Part shown: in pieces, positions 8,867-17,926 of the stretch
Numbering within the stretch: position 1 is the first letter of the stretch
Layout of the letters: the number at the start of each line of letters is the position of its first letter
From: DAOUMF01 sp034408935
GTDB taxonomy: Bacteria > Chloroflexota > Dehalococcoidia > SM23-28-2 > RBG-16-64-32
Assembly: GCA_034408935.1 (NCBI GenBank)
Contig: DAOUMV010000012.1
Coordinates: 124,001-188,000 of the forward strand
Direction: 5' to 3'
Length of the DNA: 64,000 bases
The notes under the pieces: generated by a model
What the model saw: the letters and a program-made list of their open reading frames with translations, nothing else
The model's database searches: none
Told to the model about the DNA's origin: nothing
Made by a program: the position numbers and the translations under genes

Positions 8867-9933
8867 GCCAGCGCCACCGCTTCGCCGTCCGCGGCGGAGG
8901 AGCGGTAGATTGCCTCCACCAGCCGGTGGGCTTCCAGGGCCAGCCCGAAGTCGGGGAAGGGAGCCTCACCCTCGGCGAGTGCCTGCAAGAAGAAGAAATC
9001 CTCCAAGGCGTACTGGGATAGGACGTCCTCGTACAGCTTGCCCGGAAGGCCGACGATCTCCAGGTAGCGCCGGCGAACTTCCTCCCCGGAGATGGTGCGC
9101 GGTGGGTTCGCACCTGTCTGGAGCTGAATGGGCCCGAGGAAGTCGTAGTCAGTGGCGAAGAAGCCGTTCTCGAAGAACAGCTCCAGCCGCCTTGTGGACG
9201 GACGGCCCAGCACGTTGTGCCAGATGGACACCAGCTCCGCCTGGGCGCCCTCGACGAACTCCAGATGGCTGATAGCCAAGTCCTCCACGCCGGCGTGGCC
9301 GGCGAAGTTCCGGACCGTGCCGCGTACGGCGCGAACCTCACCCCCGAACCAGCGCAGGATGTCCACGTCGTGGATGGAGTGCTCCAGGAGGGTTCCGGAA
9401 CCCGCTTGGCGGCGGTCCTTACGCCACTCGCTCTGATAGTGGCCCTGGATAGGGAAGAACTGGTCGTCCCGAAAGATGATGGCCATTAGGCGGCCCAGGC
9501 TGGGATCGTCAGCGAGGGACCTGAGGACCGTGTAGACAGGCGAGTGGCGGAGGACGAGACCAACGCCCGTCTTGACCTCGGCGACGGCGGCGACCATCTC
9601 CTCCACATTAGCGAGGTTGGTGGCCAGGGGCTTCTCGCAGAAGATATGCTTGCCGCGCTGGGCCGCCCGGAGGACCATCTCCTTGTGCCCGACGGTGGGC
9701 ACGCAGATGTAGACGATGTCGATGTCAGGTGAGTCGATCACCTCCGCAGGGTCAGTGGTGACGATGGGCACCCCAGCGGTTTCGGCGAAGGATCGGGCGC
9801 GCTCTTCCACGGCGTCGCAGACTGCGGCGTACTCCGCGTCGACGAGGCCGTGATGGATCAGCCCGCTCAGGGCGCGGGAGTGAAAGCGGCCGATGAAGCC
9901 GCAGCCGATTAGACCGACACGGAGGGAGGACAC
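8863..9933 (-). CDS. Gfo/Idh/MocA family oxidoreductase
   Basis: This 356-residue NAD(P)-dependent dehydrogenase has a Rossmann fold starting with GLIGCGFIGRFHSRAL, the family's CEKPLATN motif (catalytic Lys, about residue 98), and EHSIHDVDILRWFGG, which carries the conserved His/Asp pair of the sugar-binding domain. Relatives oxidise inositols, sugars or sugar derivatives; the exact substrate is not visible. The start is GTG at 9933 with GGAG upstream. It converges with the trehalose synthase-like gene with a 4-base overlap. Confidence 0.9.
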   Translation of the reverse strand: MSSLRVGLIGCGFIGRFHSRALSGLIHHGLVDAEYAAVCDAVEERARSFAETAGVPIVTTDPAEVIDSPDIDIVYICVPTVGHKEMVLRAAQRGKHIFCEKPLATNLANVEEMVAAVAEVKTGVGLVLRHSPVYTVLRSLADDPSLGRLMAIIFRDDQFFPIQGHYQSEWRKDRRQAGSGTLLEHSIHDVDILRWFGGEVRAVRGTVRNFAGHAGVEDLAISHLEFVEGAQAELVSIWHNVLGRPSTRRLELFFENGFFATDYDFLGPIQLQTGANPPRTISGEEVRRRYLEIVGLPGKLYEDVLSQYALEDFFFLQALAEGEAPFPDFGLALEAHRLVEAIYRSSAADGEAVALA

Positions 9934-10254
9934 AGGCTATCTCCAGCCCCTTATAGGGCAGGCAGGAGACTGCGTCAAGCGGGCGCGCCGACGAACTCCG
10001 CCAAGGCCTGCCGGCGCCATTGCACCAACACCGCGGGCCCACGGTTAACAGCGACATCGGGAAGCGACTGGAGCCAGCGCCGATCTGCTGGGGGTACCGC
10101 CAAGCCAGACATCAGACAGTCACTGCAGGCGAAAGGGCCCAGGATGCAGGATCGGGGGGGCGATCTCTGTAACATTCCTGCGAACCACCGCCTCTTACCT
10201 ATTGTCAGGAATCCATCGACAAGTGTGCCTCAGGCACTCGCCAAACAGGGTCTG
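9934..10254. other. Intergenic stretch without a supported gene
   Basis: About 320 bases separate the Gfo/Idh/MocA start from the cyclase fragment. Short frames on both strands (for example the minus-strand frame 9975-10175) lack family motifs and ribosome sites. I see no RNA gene or clear terminator. Confidence 0.5.
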
Positions 10255-10545
10255 ATGGTCAGAGATATCTCTTTGGGAACGCTCGGCCGGGCCTGGTCGT
10301 GGTTCGTTACCGGTCTTACAGAGCCTCCTGTCACTACCACCGTGGACGCCCCCTACCTGCGGAGGGTGGTGCTCTTCCGCTGGGGTCTGCTCGTCGTCTA
10401 TGCCACTAGCATGATGTTGACAGACACCATACTGGGAGTGGGATGGGAGCTGGCCACGGTAGGCATCACCCTTGCATTCAATGTGAGCCATACTGTCCAC
10501 GCAGTGGTCGCCATTCGCAGGGGCAAGCTGGTCCGCGGGTTCTAG
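10255..10545 (+). pseudogene. N-terminal membrane part of a split diguanylate cyclase
   Basis: This frame encodes about 96 residues with two hydrophobic segments (WGLLVVYATSMM and WELATVGITLAF) and stops at a TAG codon (10543-10545). The same reading frame continues without interruption beyond that TAG into more membrane segments and a GGDEF domain. The simplest reading is one ancestral gene (10255-11364, about 370 codons) broken by a single nonsense change or a sequencing error. The start is uncertain: ATG 10255 (MVRDISLG) or ATG 10144. Confidence 0.65.
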
Positions 10546-10569
10546 TGGGCGGCTCCCTTCACAGATATT

Positions 10570-11364
10570 GTGGTCATCTCCCTGATCATGGCCACCGCTC
10601 CCCCCATGATCTTCCTGGCGTGGGGGATCGCCATCATGCCGATGTCGTTCTTCACCGCGTCCGTGTCATGGCGAGGCTCCTACCTGTGGGTGGTGCGAGC
10701 AGCCGCCGCGGGCGGCTTTGCCGGTGCGGTGGTGGCTCACGCCCAGGCGGGCCTTCCCATAGCGGCGGAGGACGTGGCCATAGCGGCCCTGCTCCTGACC
10801 GTGGGCACCTGGGTCACGGGCAAGACAGCGATGGATCAGAGGAGACTGACGCTTCGCCTCGAATCGCAGTCGCTCACGGACTCCCTGACGGGGTTGATGA
10901 ACCGTCGGGCTCTTGCCCGGGAGGTCAGCCATCCCCTGATCGAGGCCGTGTCAGGAGGCCGTGCGCTGGCGGTGCTGGTCGCCGATCTGGACGACTTCAA
11001 GCGGGTAAACGACGACTACGGGCATGAGGCGGGCGACCTTCGCCTCTGTGAGGTGGCGGCGGTATTTCGAGCGAACGTCCGTCAGGAAGACCTAGTCTAC
11101 CGCTACGGCGGCGATGAGTTCGTGGTGCTGGCACCGGTCAAGGAGGACGGGGAAGCGTCATCCCTGGCCAAGCGGCTGGAGAGGGCGATTCGTCAGGAGG
11201 CGAAGACACAGCTCAGCGTGGGCTACGCCTTGGCGCCATCCGGTGAGGGTGACCTTTCTGAGGCGCTGCAAAGGGCGGACCGAGCCCTGCTGGAGGCCAA
11301 GCGCCGGGGCAAGGGATGCGTGGTGCCTGCCGACGAGATGGACACAGCCATCAGTACGGCATGA
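10570..11364 (+). CDS. Diguanylate cyclase (GGDEF), C-terminal part of a split gene
   Basis: From GTG 10570 this gives 264 residues: three or four membrane segments (1-95) and a GGDEF domain (about 100-260). The signature RYGGDEF is at about residue 180, with an I-site RQED exactly five residues before GGDEF, and the substrate-site segment DLDDFKRVNDDYGH. All catalytic elements of c-di-GMP synthesis look intact. No good ribosome site precedes 10570, and the frame is continuous with the preceding membrane fragment across one TAG, so the piece may be expressed only by readthrough, by re-initiation, or not at all. Confidence 0.8.
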   Translation: MVISLIMATAPPMIFLAWGIAIMPMSFFTASVSWRGSYLWVVRAAAAGGFAGAVVAHAQAGLPIAAEDVAIAALLLTVGTWVTGKTAMDQRRLTLRLESQSLTDSLTGLMNRRALAREVSHPLIEAVSGGRALAVLVADLDDFKRVNDDYGHEAGDLRLCEVAAVFRANVRQEDLVYRYGGDEFVVLAPVKEDGEASSLAKRLERAIRQEAKTQLSVGYALAPSGEGDLSEALQRADRALLEAKRRGKGCVVPADEMDTAISTA

Positions 11365-11389
11365 CGGATCTGGTCGGGGGCAGATCCGT
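11364..11389 (+). terminator. Terminator-like hairpin after the cyclase gene
   Basis: Nine-base arms ACGGATCTG (11364-11372) and CAGATCCGT (11381-11389) pair perfectly around an 8-base loop. The hairpin starts at the last base of the cyclase stop codon. No T-tract follows, so it may be a weak terminator or an mRNA 3'-end stabiliser. Confidence 0.45.
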
Positions 11390-11495
11390 ATCCGCCGATT
11401 GTGTTGCCAGCAAGGATTCCGAGCAGCGGTCGCAGTAGGTGCCGCCGATCTGGTCGCTCTCAGCAGCGAACCTGAGAACGGATCTCTGTTGCCCG

Positions 11496-13502
11496 CTACG
11501 AGGTTGGGGCGATCTTTTGCGCCATGGTCTCCGCCAGCGGCCGACTGGCGGGCGCAGCGTCGTCCAAGGCGAAGGTCACGACCGCGCCTAGCAGGGAGCC
11601 GTCCATGAACATCACCATCTCCATGTCCATTGCGCTGAACTCCGGCGCCTCTCCGCCCAGCGGCTCCCCATCAAGCTCATCCACCAGCGCCGAAAAGTCA
11701 ACCGTGTACCCGAAGCCGAGGCCGTCGTCGCCCAGGCCGGAAGCGTCTACCAGCCGCACATCCGTGATGTCGATGCCGAACAGCTCAAGGGCGCCGAACG
11801 CCTCCTCGATCTCTGCCAAGTCGAACCCCCTGACCTCGGCCAGGGCCTCCTGCAGCACGGTTTCATCCTCCGCCTCCATGGCCATCGACATGATCATGTG
11901 CTCTTCGTCTTCGTCAGCGAACATCGACATCGCCATCGTCACCTCGCCCGGCGACGGTTCCCCGAAGCTGGGCTCCATGTCGAAGCTGGTGGAGCCGGCG
12001 AACAGCTCCTGGTAGCCCGACGGCACGTCCTCCGAGGAGAGCACCAGTTCCTCTAGCGGCCCTCCCTCCGTCAGGGACAGGTCCGCTGGGTCGCTCACCG
12101 GCTGCAGAGCGCCGGCCAGACCGAGGGGCTGCAGGAACCCTTCTGCCACGCTGACCGCCTCCTGCGGCACGAGGGTCGCCTCGGCTGCTTCGCCCCCAGC
12201 GGACGCCAGCCCCGCCTCCATGCGTTCGGTCATGGCCTCAGCCAGGGACACTACGTCGGTCACATCGATCTCTCCCGCCGACCCGACTACGATGAGCAAG
12301 CCTAGGACGCGGTCCATCCGGACAATGGCGTTGACGGCGTCAAAGGATCCCAACGGCGTGTCGAAGGATATCACCACCGCGAAGGACTCATCGCCCAGAT
12401 CGGGAACAACGGCAGGTTCAGCTTGAACGTTGGTGGCCTCGAAGTCCGATCTTTCCGCGAAGCCGGACGCGAAAAGCTCCGCGCCAGCCTCGCTCGTGTA
12501 TAGCGCCTCGAACGTGGTGAAGAAGGCTGACGCGTCGGAGGCACCCTCAAACAGGTCGATGTCGTTTTTCAGGGAGATTAACCGCGAGCCGCCGATGCGT
12601 GCCTGGCCCGGGTCGAACTCGCGCTCGTAGGAGGCGACAGTGTCCTCGTCCTCCACATAGCCTTCGCGATCGATGGAGACGGTGGCGGGCAGGTCATCAA
12701 GGCTGAGGGCCATCGCCGCCAGGTCGGGGATGCCCTCCGGCGGCGGCACGGCCGCCTCTTGGTCCTCCTCCGGCTCCGGTATCGGCACAGGCGTCCCGGT
12801 GATCTCGCCCAGAAGGACACCCTCGATCCGCCCTTCGAGCGCCCGGGTGATCTCCTCGACCTGCGAACCGACGTCGGCATCGTCGGCTCTGGCCAATGTG
12901 GCCGCGCCCACAAGCCGGTCGAGCCTAAAGGCGACGACAGTCCCAAACATCTCCAGGTCAGAGAAGTTGATTTGCTCTCTGAGCCCTATCGCTTCGTCGG
13001 CCAGCCCATCAACCGCAAACGTTTCCACTTCCTCCAAAGTGACCCCATCTCCAACCTCCTCACCCTCCAACCGCTGGAAATCGTCGACCTGTTTGGCGAT
13101 GAAGCCTGAGGCCCCGTCGACGTCCTCGAACAGCTCGACTTCCGTGCCAACGGATAGGAGTCCCTCTCCTGCGTCCAGCGCCGACAGAGCCGGGTCACCG
13201 TACGTGAGCTCGTATCCGTTGATCCGCCCCGACTCTTCCAGCTCGTCTCCCGTGTCATCGGGATCTACAGTGTCATCAGCGGCCTTTTCGTTGTCTGCGA
13301 AGCCGGAGTCGTCGTCGACCTCCAGGTCAGCGAACTCGTCGCCCAGGTCTTCCTGAGGCAGCACCATGATGGCGAGGTCGCTGTCCCCCAGGGCCTCCAG
13401 GGCTTGCTTCAGCTTATCGTCGTCGCCGCCGCAGGCCGAGGCCATGGCGGAAAGCGCTAGGAGCATGGCGGCGAGCGAGAGGATGAGTAGTTTGGACTTC
13501 AT
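11496..13502 (-). CDS. Large acidic lipoprotein with three related domains
   Basis: This 668-residue protein begins with a lipoprotein signal peptide (hydrophobic residues 4-22, then MASAC as a lipobox-like site at Cys24). The rest is very acidic. I see three units of about 180-200 residues (about 40-240, 262-440 and 470-668). Each opens with a phrase like ALSLDDLPA or LVLSSEDVPSGY and ends with a stretch resembling RMDRVLGLLIVVG or MDGSLLGAVVTFAL. It is anchored outside the membrane, possibly as a solute- or polymer-binding surface protein, but I do not recognise the family. GGGAG precedes the ATG at 13502. Confidence 0.8.
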   Translation of the reverse strand: MKSKLLILSLAAMLLALSAMASACGGDDDKLKQALEALGDSDLAIMVLPQEDLGDEFADLEVDDDSGFADNEKAADDTVDPDDTGDELEESGRINGYELTYGDPALSALDAGEGLLSVGTEVELFEDVDGASGFIAKQVDDFQRLEGEEVGDGVTLEEVETFAVDGLADEAIGLREQINFSDLEMFGTVVAFRLDRLVGAATLARADDADVGSQVEEITRALEGRIEGVLLGEITGTPVPIPEPEEDQEAAVPPPEGIPDLAAMALSLDDLPATVSIDREGYVEDEDTVASYEREFDPGQARIGGSRLISLKNDIDLFEGASDASAFFTTFEALYTSEAGAELFASGFAERSDFEATNVQAEPAVVPDLGDESFAVVISFDTPLGSFDAVNAIVRMDRVLGLLIVVGSAGEIDVTDVVSLAEAMTERMEAGLASAGGEAAEATLVPQEAVSVAEGFLQPLGLAGALQPVSDPADLSLTEGGPLEELVLSSEDVPSGYQELFAGSTSFDMEPSFGEPSPGEVTMAMSMFADEDEEHMIMSMAMEAEDETVLQEALAEVRGFDLAEIEEAFGALELFGIDITDVRLVDASGLGDDGLGFGYTVDFSALVDELDGEPLGGEAPEFSAMDMEMVMFMDGSLLGAVVTFALDDAAPASRPLAETMAQKIAPTS

Positions 13503-13557
13503 GATGAACTCCCTAGGCTACTTGTATCGCTTCCCCATTCTAGCACCCGCGCCGGTG

Positions 13558-14079
13558 TCAACCGAGCATCTCCCGCAGGGTTGCGACGACCTCGCCGCGG
13601 ACCCGGTCACGGTTCTCCGGGCTCAGGTGGATCAGGTGGACGTCGTCCCGCGCCTTCAGAGCGTCAGCGAAGGGGTGACGCGAGAGCATGATGGTGGCGA
13701 GGACCAGCCCGCCGACGTCGAGGGCCCGCAGCACCGCCTCGCGGAAACGCGGCGAGAACAGCTCCATCTTGCCGATCTCGTCGACGACGAGCAGCTTCGC
13801 TCCCGCCGTGGCCTCCTCCAGGGCGGGCAAGCCGACGGACTCCAGCGCCTGCACGTCGACGCCGTACCTGGACACGCGATGCAAACCGCGTATCCGCACG
13901 GAGGCGAGGGTCGCACGGCGGCCGTCCAGGGTAACCAGCGCGAAGCCCTCGCGGCGGCCGGCAGGGCGGATCTCCTCGGTGTAGAAGCCGGCGGCGGGGA
14001 CACCCAGCTCAGCGACGGCTCTGCGGACGAGGGTCGTCTTGCCGCAGCCGGGCGGGCCGGTGACCAGGACGGCTGGCAT
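13558..14079 (-). CDS. THEP1-type nucleoside-triphosphatase
   Basis: This 173-residue P-loop protein has Walker A GPPGCGKTT at residue 8 and a Walker B of the form LLVVDEIGKMEL at about 95, the hallmark of the THEP1/DUF265 family. Relatives hydrolyse NTPs slowly and are thought to act on nucleic acids or nucleotides; the biological role is unclear. Its ATG shares one base with the alpha-galactosidase stop codon (TGATG), so translation is probably coupled. Third gene of a galK / GH36 / THEP1 operon. Confidence 0.9.
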   Translation of the reverse strand: MPAVLVTGPPGCGKTTLVRRAVAELGVPAAGFYTEEIRPAGRREGFALVTLDGRRATLASVRIRGLHRVSRYGVDVQALESVGLPALEEATAGAKLLVVDEIGKMELFSPRFREAVLRALDVGGLVLATIMLSRHPFADALKARDDVHLIHLSPENRDRVRGEVVATLREMLG

Positions 14080-16106
14080 CAGGCCTCCGCCCGGCTCACC
14101 ACGAGCAGCTTCGAGGCGTGGGGCGGCAGGCGAGGGAGGGTGACCTCCCCCTGATGGGCACCGCAGTCCTCACCAGTCCAGAAATCGGCCAGGCGCGCCG
14201 CCGGCAGGGGGAGGCGCACGGTGACGTCCGCCGCTTCGTCCGCCCAGTTGACGACAGCCAGGAGGCTATCGCTCTCCCGCCACAGCACCTGCGGCGGGTC
14301 CCGCTCGAACATATCGAGGGGCAGCGCGGCCCCACCCCGAAGCGGTAGCACCTGGGCCAGCATCCTTCGGCGCTCCGGCGACAGCCGGGTCAGATCGTCG
14401 CTGTCGAGGACGATGCCACCGGACATGGCGACGACGGTGGCCAGGGTACGCACCTCGTCCGGGGTGAGATCCGTGTCCGAGTCGCGCAGAAGCAGGCAGT
14501 CGGGGTCGCTGAGCCAGAGACGGTTGTGCGTCCAGAAACGGGCGATGGCGGTGCGCAAGGCGTTGGCGGCCGCTGGGAGGGAGAGGGAGACGCGGCGACC
14601 GAGGGGTGCCTGGGGGTGCCAAGAGGGCGCCACGTCCGGGCTCGTGCGCATGCCGTTAACCAAGCCGACGCTGGGGCCCATAGGCGCACCGCAGCCGAGG
14701 ACGAACCGATCGCCGACGGCCCGGCGTATCGCCTCCAGGCCGCGGCGGTAGGCCTGGGCGCGGGTGACGCCGGGGTCGTGGCGGCAGCCCTCCAGCGCGG
14801 CCGCGTATATGAAGTCGATCTTCATGTAGTCATAGCCCCAGTCATCGGTGACCGTGCGAAACACCCCATCCAGCCAGTCAATGACCTCAGGGCGAGTGCA
14901 GTCCAGGGCATAGCAGAGCTGCTCCCAGTTTTGGATAGCGACCACCGGCGCGCCAGCCTCATCGCGGACGAGCCAGTCGGGATGCTCAGCGAACAGGCGC
15001 GACCGAGCCCCGGCGAGGAACGGGGCCACCCATAGGCCCGCTTTGAACCCGCGCTCGTGGATTCGCCGCGCCAGCCAGGCCATGCCGTGTGGGAACTTCT
15101 CGTTCACTGTCAGCCAATCCCCGATGCCCGCCTGGTAGCCGTCATCCACCTGCACGTACTCCATGGGCAGCTCATCCCGTATCTCGCCGAGCCGCTCCAG
15201 GTTCGCGACGATGTCCTCCTCAGTCACACCCGTGAAGTACTGATACCATGAGCACCACCCGCTTGGGATGTGGGGCCAGGCGAGGGCGCCCATCTCGCGG
15301 CCCAAGGCATCGCCGCAGCGTAGCAGGGCCGACAGCGGGTCTGGGGTTATGTCAATCGCTGCCCTCTCGGATGATAGCCCTGCGCCGGGAGCGACCTCGA
15401 TGCCGTCGGCGTAGGACGCGGTGGTCAGGGTGGCGGCCTCGCGTTCTAGCCAGACCTGAGAGAACTGATCAGCGGTGGAGAGGAAGCCGGCGGTGATGGT
15501 CTGGCCGGAGGCGGGCTCATGCAGGGAAGTGACGAGCTCGCTAACTAGATGGCCCTGTCCCAAGGGCCGCGTTGCCGGGTCGACCACGGGCGAGAACGGC
15601 GGGATGTCATCATCGTCGGCGCAGAGGGTCAGGGCTGGACTGAAGGACTGCCAGCCGTGCTTGTAGAAGCGCCAGGCGGTGGGCTGAGCCTTCAGAACCG
15701 GGAGCGTCGCCTGCACGACATGGAAAGCCTGCACGCTCACGGACTGCCCGGTGGTGTTGCTGAGGTGCGAGCGGAGGGCGGCGAAAGGCTGCTCCTCGTA
15801 TAGGGTAAGGGTCAGGGCAAGATGCGGCTCACCGGGGGCGACCCGGCGGCGTAGGGTAAGAGCCCGGCCGCGGCCGTGGGCATCGTCGACCGGCTGTACG
15901 CTCTCGACATCGAAGCCGGCACCGCGGGAGGTTAGCGATATCCCGTCGGCCAGGACGACGCCGGTGCAGGCGCTGGGGATGAGATCGTCGTTGCCGTCAG
16001 CGTGGCCCAGTGAAAACGTGCCCTCATCGAGGCGAACGGCCAGCCGCAGGAACCCGTTCTCCAGGACGGGCCCGGCGGCGCCCCGGTGGTGGCGTGCCTC
16101 AGACAT
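14079..16106 (-). CDS. GH36 family alpha-galactosidase
   Basis: This 675-residue protein has an N-terminal beta-sandwich (1-270) followed by a (beta/alpha)8 barrel. Diagnostic segments are SGWCSWYQYFTG, VQVDDGYQ, GLWVAPFLA, WGYDYMKIDF (nucleophile Asp) and GMRTSPDVAPSW (acid/base Asp). It would release galactose from alpha-galactosides such as melibiose or raffinose-type sugars. There is no signal peptide, so the substrate must be imported. It overlaps galK by 8 bases upstream and THEP1 by 1 base downstream, giving a tight galactose-use operon. Confidence 0.88.
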   Translation of the reverse strand: MSEARHHRGAAGPVLENGFLRLAVRLDEGTFSLGHADGNDDLIPSACTGVVLADGISLTSRGAGFDVESVQPVDDAHGRGRALTLRRRVAPGEPHLALTLTLYEEQPFAALRSHLSNTTGQSVSVQAFHVVQATLPVLKAQPTAWRFYKHGWQSFSPALTLCADDDDIPPFSPVVDPATRPLGQGHLVSELVTSLHEPASGQTITAGFLSTADQFSQVWLEREAATLTTASYADGIEVAPGAGLSSERAAIDITPDPLSALLRCGDALGREMGALAWPHIPSGWCSWYQYFTGVTEEDIVANLERLGEIRDELPMEYVQVDDGYQAGIGDWLTVNEKFPHGMAWLARRIHERGFKAGLWVAPFLAGARSRLFAEHPDWLVRDEAGAPVVAIQNWEQLCYALDCTRPEVIDWLDGVFRTVTDDWGYDYMKIDFIYAAALEGCRHDPGVTRAQAYRRGLEAIRRAVGDRFVLGCGAPMGPSVGLVNGMRTSPDVAPSWHPQAPLGRRVSLSLPAAANALRTAIARFWTHNRLWLSDPDCLLLRDSDTDLTPDEVRTLATVVAMSGGIVLDSDDLTRLSPERRRMLAQVLPLRGGAALPLDMFERDPPQVLWRESDSLLAVVNWADEAADVTVRLPLPAARLADFWTGEDCGAHQGEVTLPRLPPHASKLLVVSRAEA

Positions 16107-17253
16107 CGGTCACCTGGAGCCCCTGGCTGGCGCGGACGATATGCATCTGGGCGGGAAGGCCCGTGCGCTGCCGGTAGGTCTCGAGCACCGCGCGCCCGAA
16201 GGCCTCCAGCGCTCCCGTGTGCACCAGGTTGAGCGTGCAGCCGCCGAAGCCGGCGCCGGTGAGACGGGCCCCCAGGACACCTTCCACCTTTCCGGCCAGC
16301 TCCACCAGCAGGTCCAGCTCGCGGCAGGAGACCTGGAAGTCGTCCCGTAGACTCTCGTGCGAGTGGCACAGGAGGCGGCCCAGCGCCTCCAGGTCGCCGC
16401 GCCGAAGGGCGCCCACGGCGGCGGCCACGCGGGCCTCCTCCGTTACCACGTGACGGGCACGGCGGTACAGCTCCGGCAGGAGCTCGGGCCTGCGGGCCTC
16501 CAGGTCGTCCGAGGCGACATCGCGCAGGGCAGGGACGTCCAGCGCTGCCGCCGCCTGCGCGCACTCCCGTCGCCGCTGGTTGTAGGGGGAGTCGCCAAGA
16601 GCGCGTCGCACCGCGGAGTCGACGATGATGACGGCCATCCCCTGCTCGTCGAGGCTCAACGGTACGGGCTCGACGTCAAGGGTCCGACAGTCGATAAGTA
16701 GGGCGTGGTTCGACTGTCCGAAGACGGCGGCGAACTGGTCCATGATGCCGCACTGCACGCCCACAAAATCGTTCTCCGAGCGCTGGGCTAGGAGCGCCAG
16801 CTCGCGGGGGCCCAGGGGGATTTCGCTGGCGGCGGCGAAGGCCGCGGCAACGGCCACCTCCAGGGCCGCCGAAGAAGAGAGCCCGGCGCCCAGAGGGACA
16901 TCGCCGGTGATCGCCAGTTGGAGGCCGCGCAGGTCGTGTCCTGCCTCTCGCAGGGCCCAGGCCACGCCGCGCACGTAGTTGCACCAGCCGCCGTCGGCCA
17001 GCGGCCGGAGATCCGCCAGCGAGAAGGAGTCTTCTTGGTCGTAGTCCAGGGAGTAGGCGTGGACGGCGTCCGGCTGCGGCGCGGCGGCCACCGCTACGGT
17101 GCGGTCGATGGCCAAAGGCAGGACATGGCCCTCGTTGTAATCGGTGTGCTCGCCGACGAGGTTGACGCGCCCGGGCGCCTCGGCGATGAGCCGGGCGGGC
17201 CGGCCGAAGCGGCGGCGAAAGGCATCGAGGAGGGCGATGCGGTCGGCGGTCAT
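16099..17253 (-). CDS. galK: Galactokinase
   Basis: This 384-residue GHMP kinase has the galactokinase signature GRVNLVGEHTDYNEG near residue 28, the ATP-binding GAGLSSSAALE at about 120 and the C-terminal TGAGFGGCTLNLV. It phosphorylates galactose with ATP in the first Leloir step. It is the first gene of a three-gene operon whose next member liberates galactose. No galT or galE is nearby. A TATACT element ends 10 bases upstream of the ATG, so the message would be nearly leaderless. Confidence 0.95.
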   Translation of the reverse strand: MTADRIALLDAFRRRFGRPARLIAEAPGRVNLVGEHTDYNEGHVLPLAIDRTVAVAAAPQPDAVHAYSLDYDQEDSFSLADLRPLADGGWCNYVRGVAWALREAGHDLRGLQLAITGDVPLGAGLSSSAALEVAVAAAFAAASEIPLGPRELALLAQRSENDFVGVQCGIMDQFAAVFGQSNHALLIDCRTLDVEPVPLSLDEQGMAVIIVDSAVRRALGDSPYNQRRRECAQAAAALDVPALRDVASDDLEARRPELLPELYRRARHVVTEEARVAAAVGALRRGDLEALGRLLCHSHESLRDDFQVSCRELDLLVELAGKVEGVLGARLTGAGFGGCTLNLVHTGALEAFGRAVLETYRQRTGLPAQMHIVRASQGLQVTDV

Positions 17254-17263
17254 GTTCGCCGCC

Positions 17264-17291
17264 AGTATACGAGCCTATCGAGGCTGGGCAA
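17264..17291 (-). promoter_or_regulatory. Promoter of the galK operon
   Basis: On the minus strand TTGCCC (17291-17286) and TATACT (17269-17264) are separated by 16 bases. Only 10 bases lie between TATACT and the galK ATG at 17253. Confidence 0.45.
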
Positions 17292-17292
17292 A

Positions 17293-17926
17293 CAGGACGC
17301 TGGGGCCGTGGCGCAGGAACTGCTCGTGCGCCTGGCGGCTAGCGCACACCGTCACCGCTGCTGGCATCTGGCTTGAGGTTTGCACCCCAGGAGCAAGCCG
17401 AGGCAAAAAGGATGAGCGCTCCCGAGTCGGTAGCTCACAGGGGGTGCGGCGATGAGACTCAAAGAGCGCCTATTGAAGATACGACCATGCCGGTGCGGCG
17501 GATCTCCGGGGGCATCGCGCCTTCCTCGGCCCTGAGGGGGAGGGCGAGGCGAAGCTGGCGACCAAGTCAGGCATGACGTTCCGCTGTGGGATACGTGACA
17601 TCAGGGTCGGGAGATGGGCTGGGGGAAAAAGCGCTCTCCGAGTGACCTTCGCTGCTGCGGTTTTCGGTTCTCGCTAGGGCTTCCGGTTGCCCTTCCGCTC
17701 CGCGATCCCCTTCCGCCGCTCTCGCTACTTGACCGCTCGGAGAGCATCGTCATTTTCCCTCTATTGACGGACGTTGTCAAGACCATGAGCGGCATCCACC
17801 ACCGGTTGGGGGCAATAATGGCCCTTGAGGGCGTCCATGCTCGCTGGAGCTGCTCACAACGCCATCGTCCTATCCATGAAGACGGAGACTGAAGAGAAAG
17901 TGAACCCTTCAGTCAGCGCAAAAGCG
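17293..17926. other. Gene-free 630-base stretch with a long-range inverted repeat
   Basis: No frame here has protein-like composition; the 92-codon frame at 17614-17892 looks random. A perfect 10-base inverted repeat, GCTCTCCGAG (17633-17642) and CTCGGAGAGC (17736-17745), brackets 93 bases. It could be an RNA structure or the relic of a small mobile element. No tRNA-like sequence is visible. Confidence 0.5.
17633..17745. repeat. 10-bp inverted repeat pair spaced by 93 bases
   Basis: Left arm GCTCTCCGAG at 17633-17642 and right arm CTCGGAGAGC at 17736-17745 are perfectly complementary. Similarity continues weakly beyond the arms. Both arms lie in gene-free DNA between galK and the phosphoribosyltransferase gene. 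Confidence 0.5.

Noticed and set aside
17614..17892. 92-codon frame between galK and the phosphoribosyltransferase gene
   Set aside because: No ribosome site, no motif, and it contains one arm of an inverted repeat; looks random.
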